The notes beneath the pieces were generated by a model. The model saw only the letters and a program-made list of their open reading frames with translations. It was not told the DNA's origin and did not search any database. Position numbers and translations under genes: made by a program. This document shows positions 14,902 to 22,528 of a stretch of DNA of 39,172 nucleotides, in pieces. Each line of letters begins with the position of its first letter. The first letter of the stretch is position 1. Source of the stretch: Candidatus Allofournierella pullistercoris. Lineage in GTDB: Bacteria; Bacillota; Clostridia; Oscillospirales; Ruminococcaceae. The stretch covers positions 1 to 39,172 of the forward strand of contig JAHLFP010000004.1 in NCBI GenBank assembly GCA_018883715.1. Direction: 5' to 3'.

Positions 14902-15354
14902 TTACTTTTTAGAGGGGATTAAATTCGCAAGGCGGCGGAACAGCCCAATGGGAAGTTCCAGCCCCAGCAGAATGGCCAGCACCATCACCATGGAGGTTTG
15001 CAGGGCGGAAAAGCCTGTCTTGCTGGCAAGGGCCATCTGACCCGCCACAAGGGCGCTGGCGGTGCGATACACCCCAAGTCCTGGCACAAGGGGAAAGATG
15101 CCGCAGATTAAAAACAGGGTGACAGGACACCGCAGTTGCACCGCCGAAAATCGGGACAAAAACACCACTGCCACCGTGGCAAGAAAGATGGAAACCGGAG
15201 CGGAAACAAAGGGCAGACCCGCCAGATACACAAACCAGCCCGCCCCGCCGATGATCCCACACCGGAGGGAATACCGCTGGGGTACATGAAACAGCAGGGC
15301 AAAGGCGGTAGTACCCACCCCGGCGGCCAGTACCTCAAAGAGGAAGCGTGCCAA
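14902..15354 (-). CDS. Threonine/serine exporter, ThrE C-terminal-like subunit
   Basis: A 150-aa membrane protein with four to five segments, matching the ThrE_2 half (DUF3815 type): CGIFPLVPGLGVYRT is a typical Gly/Pro-rich motif. In actinobacterial ThrE this half is fused to the larger domain; in Firmicutes it is usually a separate gene, as here. The start is uncertain: TTG 15354 has GGGAGG eight bases upstream and overlaps the end of the first subunit gene, so I prefer it to the TTG at 15372. Confidence 0.82.
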   Translation of the reverse strand: MARFLFEVLAAGVGTTAFALLFHVPQRYSLRCGIIGGAGWFVYLAGLPFVSAPVSIFLATVAVVFLSRFSAVQLRCPVTLFLICGIFPLVPGLGVYRTASALVAGQMALASKTGFSALQTSMVMVLAILLGLELPIGLFRRLANLIPSKK

Positions 15355-16135
15355 ACAGCTCACCTCCCGCAAAAGAACTTACCAAACTTCCGGCAAAATA
15401 CACCCCGCTGGCAAGGCATACAATCACCAGAATCACATCCAGCATCCGCACACTGCCGGAAATATAGTTTTCGTCCGCAATATCCCGGATGGCATTGGTG
15501 AACGCCATCCCCGGCAGAAGCTGTGCCACACTGCCCGCAATGATAATGGGCAGATGCTCCCCAAGTCCCAGGGTCATCAGCGCCATGGAAATCAGAGTGG
15601 CCAGCGCCCCACCCGACATATGCAGGGCAATTTTGGACAGCCGCCTGCGCACCAGAAGTTGCAGGTACAAAAACAGGAGCAGACCACCCACCCCGCAGGC
15701 CACAGCATCCAGAGCAGAGCCGCCGAACACATACCCGAATGCACCGCTTCCGATGGAGCAGCAAAGACTCCGATACCAGACAGGCCGCACCGGCATCTGG
15801 GCAATTTCCTGAAGCTGGCGGTAGGCTTGTTCCGGGGTATGCTGTCCCGCAGAGATTTCTCTGGAAAGCTGATTCACCGAGTTGATTCGGTCCAGCCGAC
15901 TGGAACCAAGGGGGATGTGGCTTACCTTGGCTTGGTACTGTCTGCCGCCCCCGCCGGTGGACAGCAGAACCCCGTTGCTCACCACAAAACAGTCCAGCTG
16001 GTTGCAACCATATGCGGCGGAAATCCGTTGCATGGTGTCAATCACACGGGAAATTTCCGCCCCGCTTGCCAAAAGAACCTCGCCTGCCAGCGCCACCAGC
16101 TCAAACACCTGGTTTTCCCGCTGAGATTGTTCCAT
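15335..16135 (-). CDS. Threonine/serine exporter, ThrE N-terminal-like subunit
   Basis: A 266-aa protein. Its soluble N-terminal domain (about 1-115: LLASGAEISRVIDTM and GGGGRQYQ) precedes five membrane segments with PGMAFTNAIRDI near residue 210, which is the ThrE_1 (DUF1212) pattern. It exports Thr/Ser or related small molecules together with the overlapping downstream gene. The ORF track runs far upstream in the antisense of yqeC; ATG 16135 is the first ATG behind a plausible promoter and a GGGGGCAGGG ribosome site. Confidence 0.87.
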   Translation of the reverse strand: MEQSQRENQVFELVALAGEVLLASGAEISRVIDTMQRISAAYGCNQLDCFVVSNGVLLSTGGGGRQYQAKVSHIPLGSSRLDRINSVNQLSREISAGQHTPEQAYRQLQEIAQMPVRPVWYRSLCCSIGSGAFGYVFGGSALDAVACGVGGLLLFLYLQLLVRRRLSKIALHMSGGALATLISMALMTLGLGEHLPIIIAGSVAQLLPGMAFTNAIRDIADENYISGSVRMLDVILVIVCLASGVYFAGSLVSSFAGGELFGTLPL

Positions 16136-16171
16136 TGCCCTGCCCCCTTTTCCTTTGAACAGATTGGCTTT

Positions 16172-16200
16172 ATTATAAAGGTTTTTTTGGACAAACACAA
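16172..16200 (-). promoter_or_regulatory. thrE promoter
   Basis: Minus strand TTGTGT and TATAAT at 17-base spacing, about 37 bases before the ATG. Confidence 0.65.
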
Positions 16201-16211
16201 GGCAAAATCTC

Positions 16212-16240
16212 TTGTTTAGCGGGGTAAAATACGTTATACT
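16212..16240 (+). promoter_or_regulatory. yqeC-yqeB promoter
   Basis: TTGTTT and TATACT at 17-base spacing, divergent from the thrE promoter with only 11 bases between the -35 boxes. The proximity may allow shared regulation. Confidence 0.65.
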
Positions 16241-16273
16241 AAAAATATCATAACGAAAAGGGGGGGCGGCAGG

Positions 16274-17056
16274 ATGAACCAGCAATCGTTTCCCCATGGT
16301 TTGGGGCAGGGTATAGACAGGGAGCACCGGGAAATTTCTCTGCCGCAGGTGCTGGGACTTACGCCAGGCATCACCACCTTTGTGGGGGCGGGGGGCAAAA
16401 CCACCGCCATGCTCTTGTCCGCCTTGCAGTTGACGGCCCAGGGCGCACGGGTGATGGTCAGCACCAGCACCCACATTCTGCCCCCGGAGGAAAAGCAGTT
16501 CGGCCCCTGTTTTACCCCGGACCAGCAAACCGCCATCCAAAATCAGCTGAGCCGCCACCGACTGGCGGTGGTCACTGGCCCGGCCAACGAGAAAGGCAAG
16601 CTGACCAGTTGCAGGCAGGAGGACTGGCCCTTGCTGGCGGCCCAGGTGGAGTATCTTCTGGTGGAGGGGGACGGCTCCCGTCGGCTGCCCTGCAAAGTAC
16701 CCCAGCAGTGGGAACCAGTGATTGCGCCCAAAACCAACCGGGTGGTGGGGGTACTGGGGTTGTCCGCTTTGGGGCGGCCTTTGCAGGAGGTGTGTTTCAA
16801 CAGTCAGCTCGCAGAGGAGCGGTGGAATACCTCCGGCAAAGACCCCCTGTCCGTCCAGCGGATGGCCCAGATTGCCACCCAGCCTTGGGGGATTCAAAAG
16901 GGGGCGGACAAGGCCGAGTTTGTCCTGCTTTTAAACCAGATGGACGTTTGCAGTCCAGACCAGTTACATAAACTTATCACAGAGATTCATCGTATTCAGC
17001 CCGGTTTGCGGGTGGTGCAGGGTGCATTGCAACAGATGAAATGGGAGGAAGCATAG
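16274..17056 (+). CDS. yqeC: Selenium-dependent hydroxylase accessory protein YqeC
   Basis: A 260-aa protein of the YqeC family, which co-occurs with selenium-dependent molybdenum hydroxylases. A P-loop-like FVGAGGKTTAM lies near residue 37, TSTHILPPE near 68, and LVEGDGSRRLP-type VEGDGSRRLPC near 130, all family hallmarks of a nucleotide-binding enzyme. Its exact chemistry is not established; a role in preparing the labile Se/Mo cofactor is inferred from genome association. ATG 16274 follows a G-rich ribosome site. It ends with TAG one base before the yqeB ATG, so the two genes are coupled. Its client is almost surely the XDH in this window. Confidence 0.9.
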   Translation: MNQQSFPHGLGQGIDREHREISLPQVLGLTPGITTFVGAGGKTTAMLLSALQLTAQGARVMVSTSTHILPPEEKQFGPCFTPDQQTAIQNQLSRHRLAVVTGPANEKGKLTSCRQEDWPLLAAQVEYLLVEGDGSRRLPCKVPQQWEPVIAPKTNRVVGVLGLSALGRPLQEVCFNSQLAEERWNTSGKDPLSVQRMAQIATQPWGIQKGADKAEFVLLLNQMDVCSPDQLHKLITEIHRIQPGLRVVQGALQQMKWEEA

Positions 17057-17860
17057 ATGCAAGTTGTCATTCGAGGAGCAGGAGATTTAGCCACCGGAAT
17101 TGGCTGGCGGTTACACAAATGCGGGTTTCAGGTGATTATGCTGGACCTGCCAAGACCCACCTGCATCCGGCGCACCGTGGCCTTTTCCACCGTGCTGGAG
17201 CAAGCCCCCGGCACAGAGTTCACGGTGGAAGGGGTACAGGCGGTACACTGCGAAACCCCAGAGCAGGCTATAGAAGCAGTGAAAGAGAAAAAGGTTGCGG
17301 TGCTGGCAGACCCGGAAATGAAAAGTCTGGAGCACCTGGAGCTTCATGTGCTGGTGGATGCCATCCTTGCCAAGAAAAACCTGGGTACAAATATGAACCT
17401 CGCCCCGGTGGTGATTGGGGTAGGGCCGGGCTTCACAGCCGACAAGGACTGCCATTTTGTGGTGGAAACCAACCGGGGCCACTATCTGGGCCGGGTAATT
17501 GAAGAGGGCAGTGCGGCGGCAAACACCGGAGTGCCGGGGAATATTCAGGGGTACACCAGCGAGCGAATTTTGAGAAGCCCGGCGGCGGGTGTATTTGAAC
17601 CCCTGGCGGAAATTGGCCAACTGGTGAAAGAAGGACAGGTGGTAGGCCGTGTGGATGGTGTACCCATGTACAGCCAGCTGGACGGCATGGTGCGAGGCAT
17701 GCTGGCAGAGGGCATTCAGGTCACACCCGGATTTAAGTGCGGAGACGTGGACCCCCGTGGCGAAAAAGCGGATTACACCACCATCTCGGACAAGGCCAGA
17801 GCCATCGCCGGCGGTGTGCTGGAAGCCATCCTGCGTCGGTATGGAGCGTTTTTGGGGTAA
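17057..17860 (+). CDS. yqeB: Selenium-dependent molybdenum hydroxylase system protein YqeB
   Basis: A 267-aa YqeB-family protein (EF2563 type). The N terminus, VVIRGAGDLATGIGWRL, is a Rossmann-like nucleotide-binding motif. A biotin/lipoyl-like segment near residues 165-215 (SPAAGVFEPLAEIGQLVKEG) and DPRGEKADY near 235 are typical. The family marks genomes that insert selenium into molybdenum hydroxylases; the mechanism is unknown. The ATG directly follows the yqeC stop codon. The gene converges on the purine cluster, with repeats and a terminator between. Confidence 0.9.
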   Translation: MQVVIRGAGDLATGIGWRLHKCGFQVIMLDLPRPTCIRRTVAFSTVLEQAPGTEFTVEGVQAVHCETPEQAIEAVKEKKVAVLADPEMKSLEHLELHVLVDAILAKKNLGTNMNLAPVVIGVGPGFTADKDCHFVVETNRGHYLGRVIEEGSAAANTGVPGNIQGYTSERILRSPAAGVFEPLAEIGQLVKEGQVVGRVDGVPMYSQLDGMVRGMLAEGIQVTPGFKCGDVDPRGEKADYTTISDKARAIAGGVLEAILRRYGAFLG

Positions 17861-17888
17861 CCAGCCCGGCAAGACGTAAAATTAGACA

Positions 17889-17932
17889 AGAAAACCCTCT
17901 AGGAGATTGGATTCTCTCAGAGGGTTTTTTAT
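17889..17932. terminator. yqeB terminator, possibly bidirectional
   Basis: AAAACCCTCT pairs with AGAGGGTTTT around an 18-base region that itself contains GAGA...TCTC. TTTTTTAT follows on the plus strand; on the minus strand the stem is followed by CTTGTCTAATTTT, so it may also end the purine operon. Confidence 0.85.
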
Positions 17933-17947
17933 GGGGATTTAAGAACT

Positions 17948-18157
17948 ACCCGGGCACGTGTGGGAAAGCTAGTTATACTTTGTGCAATCGTTTTACGAAC
18001 CATAGTTTACCCGGCAACGTGTGAATACACTCGCAAGCAATCGAATTCACAGAAAACCCTTCAGACTGCACTACACTGCACCGCACAAGTTCTGTTTTAC
18101 GAAAGATGCAAAACATCCATCCGGATGGGTTAAACTTAACCCACCCGGAAACGTGTG
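17948..18157 (-). repeat. Three dispersed copies of the ACACGYNYCCGGGT repeat
   Basis: On the plus strand ACCCGGGCACGTGTG (17948), ACCCGGCAACGTGTG (18009) and ACCCGGAAACGTGTG (18143) share 12-13 of 15 positions. Each is the reverse complement of the core in the 1008-1175 array. A second short motif, GTTTTACGAA, occurs twice here (17990 and 18094), and a 12-bp palindrome CCATCCGGATGG lies at about 18117. Nothing coding is seen in this 230-base stretch. The last copy ends two bases from the end of the amidohydrolase gene. Confidence 0.65.
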
Positions 18158-18158
18158 A

Positions 18159-19757
18159 TTACTCCCGGCCTTTGCGGATAACCTGTCCATTCAGTGCTCC
18201 GGTGTGGGTGCCGTGGTCCACGGCGACTGCACCGTTTACAATTACATAGGCGATGCCTTCCGGGAACTGGATGGGGTCGAGGAAGGTGCTCTTGTCAATG
18301 ACGGTGTTTGCGTCAAAGATGGTGATGTCCGCCCAGTTGCCCTCTTTCAGGGTGCCACGGTTTTTCAGGTTCAGCACGCTGGCGGCCTTGCCGGTCATTT
18401 TATGAACCGCAGTTTCCAGGCTCATCAGCTGTTCCTCACGCACATACTTGCCCAAAATCCGCACAAAACTGCCGTACAGGCGGGGGTGGGGCTTACCGGG
18501 GCAGAGCAGACCGTCGGTGCAGGCGTTCATTTCAGGACGGAGCATAAAGCGTTTCACATGCTCCTCTGTGCCGTAGAAGTCCACCATGCCAACCGCATTT
18601 TCTTCCTCCATCAGCAGGTCAAAGGCGGCATTGAAGGGGTCAGTGCCTCGTTTTTCCGCCAGCTGTACAATGGAAAGTCCCACTGCATCCGCATTTTTCT
18701 CGGTTTTTACGCTGGTGACATAGATGTTTTCAAAACCAGCAAAGCTGACGAAGTTATCCCAGCCGGGGATGCCCTCTTTCATGTCCTGAATCATCTTTTC
18801 CCGCAGTTTGGGGTCAGCCAGACGCTCCACGGCCTTGTCTGTGCCACCGTCATGCACCCAGGGGGGCAGAATGGCGCCCATCATGGTGCTGCCTGCCACA
18901 TAGGGGTACTGGTCAAAGCTTACAGTGATGCCCTCCTTAGCGGCCTCGTCCAGAAGCTCCAGCACACCGTCAATCTTGTCCCAGTTCTGCTTGCCGCACA
19001 CCTTAAAGTGGCTCCAGTGTACCTTAACACCGGACTTGCGGCCAATTTCGATGACCTCTTTCATGCTGTCCAGAATGGTGTCTGCCTCACTGCGCTGGTG
19101 AATTACAAATACACCGTCATATTCCGCAACCACCTTGCACATTTCAATGATTTCCCGGCTTTCGGAATAGGCGCAGGGGATGTAAATCAAACCGGTGGAA
19201 AGACCCATAGCACCGGCTTCCATCTCACGGCGGGTGATGTCCCGCATGGCCTGAATTTCCTCTTCGGTGGGCAGACGGTTGTCCAGTCCCATGGCTTCCA
19301 TCCGGATGTTGCCGTGGGGCACCAGATACATCTCGTTCAGGCCGGGGTGCGCTTGTTCCACCATGGTAAGATACCGGTCGGTGGTTTCATAGGTCCAGTC
19401 GATTTCATCCGTGTCGCCGTCCAGACCCGCCAGATTCTTGCGCCAGGGGCTAATATACTGAACCGGCAGGGGGGCCATGGACACGCCGTCCTGTCCCAGC
19501 AGTTCGGTGGTAATGCCCTGCATGATTTTGGGCAGTACCTGGGGGTGGAGCATTACGTCCAGGTCGCTGTGGCTGTGGGTGTCGATGAATCCGGGTGCAA
19601 CGGTCAGCCCGGTGGCATCAATCACCTGGTCGGCGGTTTCCTCAATTTTAGGTGCAATCTTGGCAATTCGTCCGTCCTTCACAAGCAGATCGGCCTGATA
19701 GGCGGTTGCCCCAGTACCATCGACGATTTGTCCGTTTTGAATTAACAAAGTTGACAT
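18159..19757 (-). CDS. D-aminoacylase-like amidohydrolase (N-acyl-D-amino-acid deacylase family)
   Basis: A 532-aa metal-dependent amidohydrolase. Metal-binding GFIDTHSHSDL is near residue 60, VHWSHFKV near 250, DQYPYVAG near 280, and the family tail DGLLCPGKPHPRLYGSF near 430, all as in D-aminoacylase. Where the best-studied D-aminoacylases have a Cys zinc ligand (GNCG), this one reads GQDG, so the metal site may differ. As last gene of the purine cluster it probably hydrolyses a ureido, formyl or carbamoyl ring-opening product rather than D-amino acids; that is inference. The ATG has AGGA only at long spacing; TTG 19769, four codons upstream, is the alternative start. Confidence 0.82.
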   Translation of the reverse strand: MSTLLIQNGQIVDGTGATAYQADLLVKDGRIAKIAPKIEETADQVIDATGLTVAPGFIDTHSHSDLDVMLHPQVLPKIMQGITTELLGQDGVSMAPLPVQYISPWRKNLAGLDGDTDEIDWTYETTDRYLTMVEQAHPGLNEMYLVPHGNIRMEAMGLDNRLPTEEEIQAMRDITRREMEAGAMGLSTGLIYIPCAYSESREIIEMCKVVAEYDGVFVIHQRSEADTILDSMKEVIEIGRKSGVKVHWSHFKVCGKQNWDKIDGVLELLDEAAKEGITVSFDQYPYVAGSTMMGAILPPWVHDGGTDKAVERLADPKLREKMIQDMKEGIPGWDNFVSFAGFENIYVTSVKTEKNADAVGLSIVQLAEKRGTDPFNAAFDLLMEEENAVGMVDFYGTEEHVKRFMLRPEMNACTDGLLCPGKPHPRLYGSFVRILGKYVREEQLMSLETAVHKMTGKAASVLNLKNRGTLKEGNWADITIFDANTVIDKSTFLDPIQFPEGIAYVIVNGAVAVDHGTHTGALNGQVIRKGRE

Positions 19758-19842
19758 GGTAAAGCTCAATCCTTTCCTTTTGTGACCATTCCAAGAAAGC
19801 CCGCCTTTCCAGCAAGGGGAAAGGCGAGCCTTTGCAAAACAC

Positions 19843-21027
19843 TTATTTCAGCAGAGCTTTCATTACGCCGGTGTAGCAGTCGGTTGCTTTCACCAGCTGA
19901 TCCACTTCGATGTATTCGTTGATGGTATGTGCCAGGTTTTCACGGCTGGGTCCAAGGCCAAAGGTCTTGATGCCTGCCTCACCTGCATAGTGGCTGCCGT
20001 TGGTGCAGAAGTTGTACTGGGTGATGGTGGGGTTGTAGCCCATCTCTTTCAGCTGGTGGTAAACAGCCTGTACAAAGTCGTCATTCTCGTCGTACAGCCA
20101 GCCGGGGAAGAAGCGCTCGCCCTCAATCTCGTTGCCGGTGTGGCACATCTCTTTGCCCACAGCATAGCTTGCCTTTACCTTCAGCTCCGGATCCTCTGCC
20201 ATCAGCTTATCCAGCAGAGCCTGGATGGGAGCCAGCACGCTCTCCTTGGTTTCGCCCACCAGAAGACGGCGGTCGTAGGTAGCACGGCAGTACTCAGGCA
20301 CAACGGAAGCACCGGGATAGGGAGCGGACTTAATGTCGGTCAGCTCCAGGATGCCGTCGCCCAGCACGGGATGATGGGGAGGCTCCAGGGTGCGGATGGC
20401 CTGGATTACGTTTGCCATCTTGTAGACAGCGTTGATGCCCTTTTCCGGGTTTGCACTGTGGCAGGGCTTGCCGAAGGTTTCGATGACGATTTCAGCACGG
20501 CCACGCTGACCAATCTTCATGTTCAGCTGGCTGGCTTCGCCGATGACCACATAGTCAGGCTTTACATAAGCGCTGATTTCACGGGCGGCAACGCCTTCAA
20601 AGCATTCCTCGTGTACCACGCCAGCTACATAGATTTCACCGGCAAAGTCACGGTCGGTTTCCTTGGCAAAGATGGCGGCGGCACAAGCCATAGCAGCCAC
20701 AGAGCCTTTCATGTCAGAGGTGCCACGGCCATAAATTTTGCCGTCCACAATCTCCGCACCAAAGGGGTCATGGTCCCACTTGCTTGCATCTTCCACGGGA
20801 ACGGTATCAATGTGACCGTCAAACTGTACGCGGGGGCCGGGACGGTTGCCCTTGATGCAACCGATGATGTTGCCGTATTTGTCCACATGGACGCTGTCAA
20901 AGCCGTTGGCTTCAAAAAATTCCTTCAGACGTGCCACAACGCCATCCTCGTGACCGCTGTAACTGGGGGACTGGATGAGTTTCTGGCACAGAGCCACTAC
21001 ACTGTTTTGCTGTTCCTGATTTAACAT
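19843..21027 (-). CDS. ygeY: YgeY-type M20 metallohydrolase
   Basis: A 394-aa ArgE/DapE-like M20 hydrolase. Dinuclear zinc ligands are visible: FDGHIDTVP (His near 74), GRGTSDMKGS (Asp near 108), HEECFEG (catalytic Glu and ligand Glu near 145), TYDRRL, and the last His in LAHTINEY. YgeY is a core gene of anaerobic purine clusters and likely releases 2,3-diaminopropionate or a related amino acid from an acylated or ureido intermediate (role inferred from context). ATG 21027 follows AGGAGG; the 54-codon N-terminal extension in the ORF track lies in the intergenic region. It is separated from ygeX by 289 bases of structured sequence. Confidence 0.9.
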   Translation of the reverse strand: MLNQEQQNSVVALCQKLIQSPSYSGHEDGVVARLKEFFEANGFDSVHVDKYGNIIGCIKGNRPGPRVQFDGHIDTVPVEDASKWDHDPFGAEIVDGKIYGRGTSDMKGSVAAMACAAAIFAKETDRDFAGEIYVAGVVHEECFEGVAAREISAYVKPDYVVIGEASQLNMKIGQRGRAEIVIETFGKPCHSANPEKGINAVYKMANVIQAIRTLEPPHHPVLGDGILELTDIKSAPYPGASVVPEYCRATYDRRLLVGETKESVLAPIQALLDKLMAEDPELKVKASYAVGKEMCHTGNEIEGERFFPGWLYDENDDFVQAVYHQLKEMGYNPTITQYNFCTNGSHYAGEAGIKTFGLGPSRENLAHTINEYIEVDQLVKATDCYTGVMKALLK

Positions 21028-21138
21028 AGGTTGTATCCTCCTAATCCTTATACATAAGAAAAAGATATGAGTGTTGTATGAAGCGGAATTTCTTCCGCAG
21101 GATACCACGGGAAAACAGGGGAAAGTGCGAAAAAGGGG

Positions 21139-21170
21139 GTGGACTCCCGGCAAAAGCCGGGAAAATCCAC
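21139..21170. promoter_or_regulatory. Intergenic hairpin between ygeX and ygeY
   Basis: GTGGA and TCCAC flank a perfect TCCCGGC-AAAA-GCCGGGA stem-loop. On the minus (transcribed) strand no T-run follows, so it is not a standard terminator. It may be an mRNA processing or stability element inside the operon. Confidence 0.55.
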
Positions 21171-21217
21171 AAAAAGCGGGCAAAATCAACCAGATGACCC
21201 TGCCGCTTTATAGGTAA

Positions 21218-21294
21218 GCACCAGGTGACAGTGGAACGTTTGAAACATGAAAGGAGAAAAGATTGTCAAAAGCAAATCCGCTGTCACAGGGTGC
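21218..21294. repeat. Long-range inverted repeat between ygeX and ygeY
   Basis: GCACCAGGTGACAGTGG at 21218-21234 is complementary to CCGCTGTCACAGGGTGC at 21278-21294 in 14 of 17 positions, with one of the rest a possible G-T pair. In RNA this would close a 43-base loop just after the ygeX stop. With the hairpin at 21139 it accounts for much of the 289-base gap. I see no convincing promoter for ygeY here. Confidence 0.5.
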
Positions 21295-21316
21295 AAACTT
21301 GCAGAAAAACAGGGGA

Positions 21317-22525
21317 TTAGAACCGGCTGTACTTACCGCCCCAAACCACGTTGCGGTAGTTTTCCTTGTCGGTGTCGCCCTCGGTGCTGATGAACAGCAC
21401 ACGGCTGTTTTCATCCAGCTTCAGCTTCTCTTTCAGCTCTGCCAGTTCGGGGCGCAGCAGGATGTTTGCTACACAGCCGGTGGTGGCGGCGCCGCTTTCG
21501 CCGGAAACAACGGGAGTATCGCCAGCCACGGGAGCCGCCAGGATGCGCATACCATCAGCAGCAGCATAGTCGGGGCAGCTGATGAAGGCATCGGCGCAGT
21601 TCTTCAGCACTTCCCAGCCGATGGTGCAGGGCTCGCCGCAGGCAAGACCCGCCATGATGGTGTTCATGTCGCCGGTTACAAAGTGCAGCTTGCCGTCAGC
21701 GGCTTCAGCGGTGCGGAACACGCAGTCGGCCTTGTTGGGCTCAACCACGGTGATGAAGGGACGCTCTTCCTTGTAGTAGCTTGCAAAGAAGCCAGCCATG
21801 GCACCAGCCATGCTGCCAACGCCAGCCTGCAGGAACAGGTGGGTGGGCTTTTCAGCGCCTTCGGCTTCCAGCTGTTTTACAATTTCATAGCCCATGGTGG
21901 TGTAACCCTGCATAATCCACAGGGGGATGTCGGTGTAACCCTCCCAGGCGGTGTCCTGTACCATAACCCAGCCTTTTTCCTCAGCCTGGCTGTTGGCAAG
22001 GCGAACGGCCTCGTCGTAGTTCAGGTCGGTGATGGAAGCATCTGCACCCTCAGCACGGATGTTGTCCAGACGCTCCTGGGCACTGCCCTTGGGCATGTAT
22101 ACAACCGAGTGCTGACCCAGACGGTTTGCGGTCCAGGCCACACCACGGCCATGGTTGCCGTCGGTGGCGGTAACAAAGGTCACATCGCCCAGCTTTTCCT
22201 TAACTTCGTCGGACAGGATGCGGCTGGCGGGCATATCGCTGATGTCCTCGCCCAGTTTCTGAGCAATGTAGCGGCCCAGAGCATAGCTGCCGCCCAGCAC
22301 CTTAAAGGCATTCAGGCCAAAGCGGTAGCTTTCGTCCTTGATGCGCACTTCTTTCACGCCCAGAGCCTTTGCAAGACCGGGCAGAGCGGTGAGAGGAGTC
22401 TGCTTGTATACGTCAAAGCTGGCATGGAAACCATGGGCCTTGGCGGCCTCCTGCTCGCTGAAAGCGGACAGGTCGGTGGCAGGGGTATCCTGGTGAGGAT
22501 AAGTAACAATCTTAAAGTTTTCCAT
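21317..22525 (-). CDS. ygeX: 2,3-diaminopropionate ammonia-lyase
   Basis: A 402-aa fold-type II PLP enzyme that converts 2,3-diaminopropionate to pyruvate and two ammonia. The PLP lysine sits in RFGLNAFKVLGG near residue 75, as in E. coli DpaL/YgeX. The substrate and cofactor motifs TATDGNHGRGVAW near 118 and QAGVGSMAGAM near 225, and the Gly/Ser-rich phosphate site SGESGAATTG near 345, are present. It gives the cluster its energy- and carbon-yielding end product. Three bases separate it from the permease gene; AAGGAG precedes ATG 22525. Confidence 0.95.
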   Translation of the reverse strand: MENFKIVTYPHQDTPATDLSAFSEQEAAKAHGFHASFDVYKQTPLTALPGLAKALGVKEVRIKDESYRFGLNAFKVLGGSYALGRYIAQKLGEDISDMPASRILSDEVKEKLGDVTFVTATDGNHGRGVAWTANRLGQHSVVYMPKGSAQERLDNIRAEGADASITDLNYDEAVRLANSQAEEKGWVMVQDTAWEGYTDIPLWIMQGYTTMGYEIVKQLEAEGAEKPTHLFLQAGVGSMAGAMAGFFASYYKEERPFITVVEPNKADCVFRTAEAADGKLHFVTGDMNTIMAGLACGEPCTIGWEVLKNCADAFISCPDYAAADGMRILAAPVAGDTPVVSGESGAATTGCVANILLRPELAELKEKLKLDENSRVLFISTEGDTDKENYRNVVWGGKYSRF

Positions 22526-22528
22526 GAC

